NCBI GenBank assembly: GCA_034178815.1
Contig: JAXFQS010000022.1
Coordinates: forward strand, 1 to 23,880
Length of the DNA stretch: 23,880 nt
Direction: 5' to 3'
From: JAXFQS01 sp034178815
Lineage (GTDB): Bacteria; Verrucomicrobiota; Kiritimatiellia; RFP12; DVOR01
Of the stretch, positions 1 to 6,513 are shown piece after piece. Each line of letters starts with the position of its first letter. The first letter of the stretch is position 1. A model generated the notes under the pieces. The model did not search any database, was not told where the DNA came from, and was given only the letters and a program-made list of their open reading frames with translations. The translations under genes and the position numbers were made by a program.

Positions 1-260
1 ACCTCATCCATACCCTCGTCCGCCGCGCAAATAGCCATTCGCAGCCGCAGACGGTCGCCAGGTTCCACAAAAGTCAGCAGATTGGTCGACACCCCCAAAC
101 GCCCGCAGACCTCCGAAACGCGGTTAGTCCAGACCCTCGCCGATTGCCGCTCCGCCTTTGAAACGGTCATACATCCCGCGAGGGACAGAACCAACGAAAA
201 ACCCGCAGAGAGCCCAACCACTGCGGCGAGCACACTGCCTATACCCCTTCTGCGAGACAC
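1..260 (-). CDS. Putative lipoprotein, 3' end beyond left edge
   Basis: Partial gene of unknown function; only the first 86 codons are in the window. It starts with GTG at 260-258. A Shine-Dalgarno-like GGGGAG lies 8 nt upstream, and no better start is visible. The N-terminus is a type II signal peptide: a basic start (VSRRRG), a hydrophobic stretch at about residues 7-28, and a lipobox LAGC with the lipidated cysteine at residue 30. The mature protein would therefore be anchored in a membrane facing the periplasm or outside. The visible mature part (MTVSKAERQSARVW onwards) matches no family I recognise. It lies 62 nt downstream of the TSCPD gene and may be the last gene of the smc transcript. 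A TATAAA box at 289-284 (minus strand) could alternatively give it its own start, but no matching -35 is evident. Confidence 0.7.
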   Translation of the reverse strand, partial: MSRRRGIGSVLAAVVGLSAGFSLVLSLAGCMTVSKAERQSARVWTNRVSEVCGRLGVSTNLLTFVEPGDRLRLRMAICAADEGMDE

Positions 261-322
261 CTTGACAACTCCCCTTCTCCCTCTTTATATTCGCACTCGC
301 GCCTAGACGGCTTCCCCGCCGC

Positions 323-574
323 CTAATGCTTTTGTCCTATAGCCTCCAATGCCTTCGCCAACTGGTCGGGGCAAGATGTGCCACGCCCACCGCAAGGGAT
401 TCCTTTCAGCCGCTTGACGAGTTCCTCCACGGGATATCCGCGCGCAAGCGCCGCCACGCCTGCTGTATTGCCGGGGCAGCCGCCATTGAAAGCAACGGAA
501 CGGACAATGCCATCCTCCACATCGATTTCTATGGAAGACGAGCAAGTTCCCGAACAGTTCCAAACATAGTGCAT
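323..574 (-). CDS. TSCPD domain-containing protein (TIGR03905-like)
   Basis: Small 83-residue protein consisting of essentially one TSCPD domain. The conserved cysteines are visible: Cys7 and Cys11 (NCSGTCS), Cys33 (GGCPGN), Cys61 (PCGG) and Cys68 inside the name-giving TSCPDQLA motif. The length matches stand-alone family members of about 80 residues. The family's biochemical role is not established. A related domain occurs at the C-terminus of class II ribonucleotide reductases, and the cysteine pattern suggests metal binding or redox activity, which is inference. The start codon at 574 has a strong AAGGA-type ribosome site about 8 nt upstream. It begins 14 nt after the smc stop codon, so co-transcription with smc is likely. 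Frame and family are secure; the function is not. Confidence 0.88.
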   Translation of the reverse strand: MHYVWNCSGTCSSSIEIDVEDGIVRSVAFNGGCPGNTAGVAALARGYPVEELVKRLKGIPCGGRGTSCPDQLAKALEAIGQKH

Positions 575-588
575 CGTGTATTTCCTTC

Positions 589-3500
589 CTAAGCCGTCTC
601 GGGCGCCAAACGGGACGAATTCTTGAGCGGAATGGTGGTCGCGACATCCTGCAGACGCATGGAGAGGATTTTCGAGACACCCTTCTCCTGCATCGTCACA
701 CCGTAAACCAGATCCGAGCCGGCAATGGTGTACTGGTTGTGCGTGATGATGAGAAATTGCGAGTGAACGAGGAAGTCCTTGAGAGCCCCCACGAAGCGCC
801 CGATATTGGAGTCGTCCAGGGCCGCGTCCAACTCGTCGAGCAGGCAGAACGGTGCGGGCTTAATCATGAAAATGGCGAACAGGAGGCTGACTGCGGTCAT
901 CGTACGCTCGCCGCCGGAGAGGAGCGAGATGGTCTGCGGGCGTTTGCCTGGAGGACGGGCGATGACATCAATGCCGCACTCAAGCGGGTCTTCGGCATTC
1001 TGGAGGAGGACCAACTTGGCTTGACCGCCGTTGAAGAGTTTGGTGAACATCTTCTCGAAGTTGGCGTTAGCCTGGGTGAAGGTGTTCTGGAACATCTCCC
1101 CGGTTTTTGCGTTGATCTTCCGGATGAGTTCCATAATACGGGCGCGGGACTCCTGCAAGTCGGTCTCTTGGGCGCGCAGGAAGGCGTAGCGCTCTTCGTA
1201 CTGTTTATACTCTTCGATAGCCACAAGGTTGACCGGACCGAGTGCCTGGATCTGGGCGTTGAGGTCGTCGACTTTCGCCTGAATCTGGGGGATGGAGGGG
1301 GGCGAACCGTTTTCCCATTCGGGGTCGGGCTCGGTCATCAGAGTAGGCTCGTCGAGAGAGTAGTCGGATCGAATGCGATCGAGAATCTGCTGGCGGCGGA
1401 GGTTGGACTCAGTCTGGTCGAGTTCGGCCTTGCCTTTGTTGTCGCGAAGGTCGTCGAAACGCTTGCGCTGAGCGGCGAGTTCGGACTCGGCTCGTTCGAG
1501 TTCGCGGGCAAGAACGAGCCGTTCGGCGCGAGCCTCTTCGATGGCGGCGTGGACGCGTTCAGACTCCTGCTTGAGGGGTTCGAGGGAAGCCTCAAGCGTG
1601 GTATTTTCGTCTTCGAGGCGGCGGATGCTTTCGTCGTAGGAGGAGATGCCGCGGGCACGCCCCTCAATGGTTCGGGCAAGCTCGTCGATGCGGGCGGCGA
1701 GGAGTTCGTCCTGCGCCTCGGCGTGCTCCTTTTGCTGGGTCATGCTTGAGACGCGAATGCGGTGTTCAGTGAGCCTCGCGGAGACCTCGTTGTAGGTATC
1801 TTCGAGGGCACGGAGACTCTCCTGTTTCTGCTCGGCGGTCTCGAAAAGGGCGTTGCGGGAGGCGATTGTCTCCTCCAGTCTGACGCGCAACTCTTCGCGC
1901 TGGCGATCCGCGTCCTGGGTCTCGGTTCCAAGTGCGGAGTTCTCGCTTTCGACGGTCTGAAGACGGGCGGCGATACGGTCAAGTTCCTGCGAGGAAGAGA
2001 GCGCGGCGCCCTCGGCCTGGGCGGCAGTATGGCGAAGGGTCTCCAGTTCACTCCGGGCGGAGGCGATTTGAGCCTTGAGTTCCTCCAGCCGTGTCAGACC
2101 GGATGCGACTCGCTCGGCAAGGGCCTTGTTGGAATTTTCCAACTGCGCCAAGGCCGCTTGAGAATCGGCGACGAATATCTTACGCGCGATTGGGGAAGAA
2201 AGCTGGCTATCAGGCATCCACACTTCTGCGTACCCATCGCCAGAGAGGTACAAACCTTTCGGCGTGACAACTGTCAACCCATGGGGGACGGAGGTGGGCA
2301 GCTCTTCCGCCAGGCAAACATTGCCCAGCAGACGCTCCCTCAATTCGCGGTACTGCGGACGGCACTCCACCAAATCCGCCAGGCGCGGCAGAGGATACGC
2401 CACCCGCGCTGGAACCGGAATTCCCTCCGACAACACCAGCCGCGCCGCCGCATCCTTTCCTCGATCGGACAACGCCCCTAGGATTCCCCTTGCCTCGTCG
2501 GGCGAACGAACCAAAAGCGCATCGAACCAAGCCCTCAGCGCGACTTCCGCCGCCAAACGCAACTCCTTCGGAATATCAAAAGCCTCGGCAAGCGGCTCAA
2601 GCGGGGCGGCCAGCGAAACGCCCAACTGCCCCGGCGACTCGACCAAAAGACGATTTCCTGCAAGATTGCTTTCCTGCGCCCCCTCCTGCTCCGCAAGCAG
2701 TTCGATTTGAGCTCGACGGGCAGCCGCGTCAGACTCCTGACTGGCCAATTGGCGGCGATCGGAGTCCAATTCCTGTCCAAGCACATCCCGCGATTCCAGC
2801 CAAACATCCAATTTGGCACTAGCCGCCTCAACTGCCTCCCGCGCCGTACGAAAACGCGAATCGGCCTCATCGTGAAGTTGTTGGCGCGAAGCAAGCGAGG
2901 CGGTCAACTGTTCCCTCTCTACGGAAAGTCTCTCCTTGCGCAAAAGCGCATCGCGCTGACGCGCTTCCAACTGCGCCAAACTGTTCTGAAGCGCGGTCGC
3001 GTCACGCTCGCACTGCATCGCCTGCTGCCGAGCCGTCTGAACCATAGCACGCGCAGAATCAATCTCCCTCTGCGTCGCCTCAAACTCAGACTTAGCCTCA
3101 TCAAGCGCGGCCGTGGCTACCGCAAGTTCATCCTCCAACCGCAACTTCTGCTCCGCAAAAGAGACCTGCTGAAGCTTCAGCCCGTCAATCTGCGACTGCG
3201 TCTGGAAGATTTCCTCATTGTCCCGCTTAGCCCACTGCCGATACTCGTCGATTCGCTGAATATTGACGCGAATAATCTCGCCCGCCCGCGCATATTGCCC
3301 ATCCGCTTGGGCAGACTGTTCAGAAAGCACCGCTATCCGTTCTTCTCCTGCATGAATCCGCGCATGGATTCCCCCGGAAGCCAGTTCCGACTGCGTGACA
3401 ATACTTTGGGCCTCGGCAATCTGCGCCACCAAATCCTGGATAGCCAGTCTGACCACCTGTAGACGCTGATCCAAGTCCCGGATGGCACGGCGTGCCAGGA

Positions 3501-4182
3501 AAAGATCATAGCCCCGCAGTGCCGCGCGAAGTTCCTTATACTTGTTGGCCTTGCCCGCCTGCCGCTGCAAGGTTCCTATCTGCCGCTTGACCTCCCGGAT
3601 AACATCCGCTAGGCGCAGAAGGTTTGCATCGGTCTGCTCGATTTTGCGCAGCGCATCCTTTCGGTCGGCTTTGAACTTGGTGATTCCTGCCGCCTCTTCG
3701 AACACGGCGCGTCTATCTTCCGGGCGGGAGGAAAGAATGGCATCGATCTGCCCCTGCGCCATAACGGAGTAAGAAGTTGTACCGATGCCAGTACCCATGA
3801 ATAGACGCTGAATGTCCTTAAGTCGGGCAGGTTGTTTGTTGATGAAGTATTGCCCTTCACCGGTCCGGAAGACACGGCGGGTAACGGTGACTTCATCATA
3901 TTCGGTGTTCAGGATTCCTTCGCAATCGGCGAATGTAATGCTGACCTCGGCCATGCCCAGGGGTTTGCGCGAGTCGGTTCCATTGAAAACGACCTCGTGC
4001 ATTTTGCCGCACCGGAGGGCCGTGGGGCGCTGTTCGCCGAGCACCCAGCGGATGGCATCGGAAACATTGCTTTTGCCGCAGCCGTTGGGGCCCACAATTG
4101 CAATCATGCCAGGCTCGAAGTCGAGCCTGGTGCGGTCGGCGAAACTTTTGAAGCCTGTGACTTCGAGGGATTTGAGGTACAT
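589..4182 (-). CDS. smc: Chromosome segregation protein SMC
   Basis: Structural maintenance of chromosomes ATPase, 1197 residues, which is normal for bacterial SMC. It compacts and helps segregate the nucleoid as a dimer with ScpA and ScpB, neither of which is in this window. The N-terminal head carries Walker A GPNGCGKSN at residues 31-39. Two long coiled-coil arms flank a globular hinge at roughly 520-670. The C-terminal head has the signature LLSGGERTM, the Walker B region CLLDELDAALDD and a terminal His-rich switch (ITHNQYT). The start is placed at 4182, where MYLKSLEVTGFKSF matches the family N-terminus; an in-frame ATG at 4224 would overlap the upstream gene. Only 7 nt separate the upstream stop from this ATG and no strong ribosome site is seen, so translation is probably coupled. 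Third-position base use switches abruptly in the middle of the gene (see findings). Confidence 0.97.
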   Translation of the reverse strand: MYLKSLEVTGFKSFADRTRLDFEPGMIAIVGPNGCGKSNVSDAIRWVLGEQRPTALRCGKMHEVVFNGTDSRKPLGMAEVSITFADCEGILNTEYDEVTVTRRVFRTGEGQYFINKQPARLKDIQRLFMGTGIGTTSYSVMAQGQIDAILSSRPEDRRAVFEEAAGITKFKADRKDALRKIEQTDANLLRLADVIREVKRQIGTLQRQAGKANKYKELRAALRGYDLFLARRAIRDLDQRLQVVRLAIQDLVAQIAEAQSIVTQSELASGGIHARIHAGEERIAVLSEQSAQADGQYARAGEIIRVNIQRIDEYRQWAKRDNEEIFQTQSQIDGLKLQQVSFAEQKLRLEDELAVATAALDEAKSEFEATQREIDSARAMVQTARQQAMQCERDATALQNSLAQLEARQRDALLRKERLSVEREQLTASLASRQQLHDEADSRFRTAREAVEAASAKLDVWLESRDVLGQELDSDRRQLASQESDAAARRAQIELLAEQEGAQESNLAGNRLLVESPGQLGVSLAAPLEPLAEAFDIPKELRLAAEVALRAWFDALLVRSPDEARGILGALSDRGKDAAARLVLSEGIPVPARVAYPLPRLADLVECRPQYRELRERLLGNVCLAEELPTSVPHGLTVVTPKGLYLSGDGYAEVWMPDSQLSSPIARKIFVADSQAALAQLENSNKALAERVASGLTRLEELKAQIASARSELETLRHTAAQAEGAALSSSQELDRIAARLQTVESENSALGTETQDADRQREELRVRLEETIASRNALFETAEQKQESLRALEDTYNEVSARLTEHRIRVSSMTQQKEHAEAQDELLAARIDELARTIEGRARGISSYDESIRRLEDENTTLEASLEPLKQESERVHAAIEEARAERLVLARELERAESELAAQRKRFDDLRDNKGKAELDQTESNLRRQQILDRIRSDYSLDEPTLMTEPDPEWENGSPPSIPQIQAKVDDLNAQIQALGPVNLVAIEEYKQYEERYAFLRAQETDLQESRARIMELIRKINAKTGEMFQNTFTQANANFEKMFTKLFNGGQAKLVLLQNAEDPLECGIDVIARPPGKRPQTISLLSGGERTMTAVSLLFAIFMIKPAPFCLLDELDAALDDSNIGRFVGALKDFLVHSQFLIITHNQYTIAGSDLVYGVTMQEKGVSKILSMRLQDVATTIPLKNSSRLAPETA

Positions 4183-4189
4183 CGAGCCG

Positions 4190-5812
4190 TCAGTTGGCGG
4201 GGACCAGAGCGGTCTCTCGTTCAATCATCTTGCGCGTCTCGGTGTCTCTGGCCCGCTTGAGTGCATTTGCGAAGAGTTCGCGGGCGCAGGCGCGGGCTTT
4301 TTTTGCCTCTTCGTGCTTGCCTGCCTTGTCTAGGAGTTCGGCTATACGGCGCTCGTTTTTGGCGAGGATTGCGTCCTTAGTATAGAGAATTCCGGTTGAG
4401 GGGTCAACTGTTTCTTCGTCGCCGTTGGCTTTGAGATATTCCATGAACTTGCGGAAGGCGGCGACGGCATCGAGCCATCGGCCTTCTTTGATTGCCTGGT
4501 GGGCGCGGAGTTTGGCGACGAGGGAGTCAATCCAGGGCTGGTCTTTACCCGGGATGCCGGTTTCAAGGAGCTTGAAGGAGAGCGGGTAGTCTTCGACGAG
4601 GAAGGAGCAGTCGAGGAGGGCGAGTTTCAAGGAGTCGTAGAAGAGGTGCGTTGGGGTGATGGCGGCGTAGATCTTCTGGCCGACGGGAATGAAGCGTTTG
4701 AGGGGGTCGGTTGCGGAGGCTTTGTTTTTGGTTTCGGCTTCCGCGGGCATATAGTTGTAAATGTAGTGGCAGAAGATTTGGGCCGTGTCTTCGGTGGGAA
4801 GCCCGGCGTCAACCATCTTTTCGAGGGCGGGGGCAAGCGCGGCGCGGTCTCGTGCGTAGAGGATTTCGCACCAGACGGAGGTGATTTGGCGCAGGGAGTG
4901 GGGAAATTGCTTAGCCGGGGTGGTGAAGGCGAGATCGGCGAGCACCGTCTCGAAGAGGGGGAGTTGGTTGGTTTTCCGGGCGGTCTCGAAGAGCACGCGC
5001 AGGGCGGAGTAGAGTTGCGAATCGGGGAGGATGGCGCGGCTTTCGGGGAGGAGGCGGATGAGCACGGGCCAATCGGCTTTGAGGATATGGAGGCGAAGTT
5101 CGATTTCGCAGCGAAGGACTTCGAAGGCTGGATTTGGTACGGACTTGAGGAGGTCGAGGAGTTGTTCGGCCGCAGCGCGATCGCTGCTGCAGACGGTTAG
5201 CAGGGCGGAACGGAGTATTTTGACGGCCGTCTCGGCCGGAGCATTGGCCAATAGATGGGCGATGGTTTCACGGCGCAACTTGCTATCGTGGAGGGCGTTG
5301 GCGTCGGCGAGGAGCCATCGGTCGAGTTCAATGTCGAACTCTGGGGCGGGGATGACTTTCTTTTCGCGGAGGTCGCGGCACCATTTGACATCTTCTGCAG
5401 GGTCTTCTGCGAGGAGGTTGTGGACTGCGCCGACTGCGGCTTGCATATCCAAGGGGGGCTCGGCGACTCCGGGGCGGTCATACCCTTGGGCGTGGGCGTG
5501 AAGGATGAGGGCGCGGGCGTTGTCTGCCAAACGGCGGGATACAAAAAAGCGCAAGGCATGATCGAAGAGGACGCCGGGGGCCCGGTGCAGGTGTTTCTCC
5601 AGAAGTTCCTTTTCGATGTAGTGGACGACTTGGTCGTGGCGGCTGGGCTCCTCGTAGGCGATGGAGAGGTCGTCGAATGCTTTTTCGACCTTCGCGGCGA
5701 AGTCGATCTGGTTGCGCTCGGCGATGCGCGTGTGCCGGCGAATCTGGTAAACCAGTGCACAGCAAAGCGCCACGAACAGGGCGGGAAGAAGGATGGAATT
5801 GCGCAGTCTCAT
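4190..5812 (-). CDS. Membrane-anchored helical-repeat protein, unknown function
   Basis: A 540-residue protein I cannot assign to a named family. The N-terminus (MRLRNSILLPALFVALCCAL) is basic followed by one hydrophobic segment at about residues 6-24, then charged sequence. It looks like an uncleaved signal anchor with a large soluble domain, probably periplasmic. The remainder is almost entirely predicted helix with Ala/Leu-rich amphipathic repeats reminiscent of tetratricopeptide-type solenoids, for example the C-terminal part from EGRWLDAVAAFRKF onward. No catalytic motif is visible. The start at 5812 is chosen because AAGGA lies about 7 nt upstream; the frame remains open further 5', but that extension contains the promoter. 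It is the first gene of the cluster that continues into smc 7 nt after its stop. Codons are strongly C-ending. Confidence 0.8.
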   Translation of the reverse strand: MRLRNSILLPALFVALCCALVYQIRRHTRIAERNQIDFAAKVEKAFDDLSIAYEEPSRHDQVVHYIEKELLEKHLHRAPGVLFDHALRFFVSRRLADNARALILHAHAQGYDRPGVAEPPLDMQAAVGAVHNLLAEDPAEDVKWCRDLREKKVIPAPEFDIELDRWLLADANALHDSKLRRETIAHLLANAPAETAVKILRSALLTVCSSDRAAAEQLLDLLKSVPNPAFEVLRCEIELRLHILKADWPVLIRLLPESRAILPDSQLYSALRVLFETARKTNQLPLFETVLADLAFTTPAKQFPHSLRQITSVWCEILYARDRAALAPALEKMVDAGLPTEDTAQIFCHYIYNYMPAEAETKNKASATDPLKRFIPVGQKIYAAITPTHLFYDSLKLALLDCSFLVEDYPLSFKLLETGIPGKDQPWIDSLVAKLRAHQAIKEGRWLDAVAAFRKFMEYLKANGDEETVDPSTGILYTKDAILAKNERRIAELLDKAGKHEEAKKARACARELFANALKRARDTETRKMIERETALVPAN

Positions 5813-5897
5813 AGCGTGTTCCTTGTTGAAAGGGCGACCAACACGGGGGCAGCGCCATCGGTTCGCCGGCGAGCCGTCCCAAGTGCAATACCCCTCT

Positions 5898-5926
5898 ATC
5901 ATAACACACTTCCTCGTCTAAGACAA
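5898..5926 (-). promoter_or_regulatory. Sigma-70-type promoter for the 540-residue protein and smc cluster
   Basis: On the minus strand, -35 TTGTCT (5926-5921) and -10 TATGAT (5903-5898) are separated by exactly 17 bp. The hexamers match consensus at 4/6 and 5/6. Transcription would begin near 5891, giving an untranslated leader of about 80 nt before the start at 5812. Predicted from sequence only. Confidence 0.6.
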
Positions 5927-5971
5927 TCCCGAAAACAGCGGAGTGCAAAGGGTTTGAGCTGGCACGGTCAT

Positions 5972-6023
5972 ACCTATCTTCCAGAGCGCTAGGTAGGCAC
6001 CTTGCGCTGTCGCAGGTAGGTAC
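5972..6023. repeat. Intergenic hairpin element (copy 1 of a possible small family)
   Basis: Two consecutive inverted repeats. The first is ACCTA (5972-5976) with TAGGT (5990-5994). The second is ACCTtGCG (5999-6006), loop CTGT and CGCAGGT (6011-6017), with an outer GTA/TAC pair at 5993-5995 and 6021-6023. It lies between the two divergent promoters, outside both predicted transcripts. It resembles hairpins at 10024-10042 and 21822-21898, which share a GCACCT...AGGT core. It could be a dispersed repeat, a protein-binding site or chance. Confidence 0.45.
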
Positions 6024-6103
6024 GAACGGGTGTCGATCGTAGACACGAATCAATCCAGGAGATTTCCAGGTCAAGATGCCATCTGGATGAGGACAGGTTT
6101 TTC

Positions 6104-6132
6104 TCGACATGGCACCCATAATAAGGTATGAT
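6104..6132 (+). promoter_or_regulatory. Sigma-70-type promoter for trxA-alaS
   Basis: -35 TCGACA (6104-6109) and -10 TATGAT (6127-6132) have a 17-bp spacer, each hexamer one base from consensus. The predicted start near 6139 leaves a short leader containing the full-strength ribosome site AAGGAGGTG at 6148-6156, right before the trxA ATG. Confidence 0.75.
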
Positions 6133-6159
6133 AATTGGCGCTCAAGCAAGGAGGTGTCT

Positions 6160-6477
6160 ATGGCCATCAAAGAACTGACTGCTGAAACATTCCCGTCTGA
6201 AACCACTTCGGGACTGGTGCTGGTCGATTTCCACGCGACCTGGTGCGGGCCGTGCAAGATGCAAGGACCCGTGCTCGAAACGCTTGCCCCCGCTTACGAA
6301 GGACGCGTGCGCTTCGTCAAAGCCGATGTCGACCAACTGCGCGAGGCCGCCATCCAATACGGCGTGCGCAGCGTACCGACCCTCGTCCTGCTCCGGGATG
6401 GGCAGCCGGTCGAGACCCTCGTCGGCTACCAGACCGCAACGGCCCTCCAGCGCGCCCTCGATGCCGCCCTCGCCTAG
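6160..6477 (+). CDS. trxA: Thioredoxin
   Basis: Small cytoplasmic disulfide reductase of 105 residues, the usual thioredoxin length. The active site WCGPCK places the redox cysteines at residues 29 and 32. The conserved cis-proline is Pro73 in SVPTLVLL, and the buried Asp of the VDF motif is at residue 23. There is no signal peptide, so it is cytoplasmic and would be reduced by thioredoxin reductase to supply electrons to ribonucleotide reductase and peroxidases. The start at 6160 is fixed by a near-perfect AAGGAGGTG a few nucleotides upstream; an upstream in-frame ATG at 6109 lies within the promoter. The stop is followed after only 3 nt by a possible GTG start of alaS, so the two genes are almost certainly co-transcribed. 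Confidence 0.96.
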   Translation: MAIKELTAETFPSETTSGLVLVDFHATWCGPCKMQGPVLETLAPAYEGRVRFVKADVDQLREAAIQYGVRSVPTLVLLRDGQPVETLVGYQTATALQRALDAALA

Positions 6478-6513
6478 AGCGTGAACTTCCCACAACAGAA
6501 ACCAACCCAACCC

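Larger units (their letters stand above)
5813..6159. other. Divergent intergenic region between smc cluster and trxA
   Basis: Non-coding stretch of 347 bp separating two divergent transcription units. From left to right it holds the 5' leader of the membrane-anchored protein gene, its promoter (5898-5926), a hairpin element at 5972-6023, two smaller inverted repeats (GTGTC/GACAC at 6030-6046 and ATCCAG/CTGGAT at 6053-6088), and the trxA promoter (6104-6132). The reading frames crossing it have no family resemblance and no ribosome sites, so no gene is called. Confidence 0.7.

Noticed and set aside
739..1749. A 336-codon plus-strand frame opposite the 3' part of smc
   Set aside because: Antisense of the coiled coil and C-terminal head; the repetitive Glu/Val/Leu/Gly-rich product reflects the smc codons.
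4183..4224. Upstream ATG (4224) as the smc start
   Set aside because: It would add 14 residues absent from the family and overlap the upstream gene; MYLKSLEV at 4182 is the expected N-terminus.
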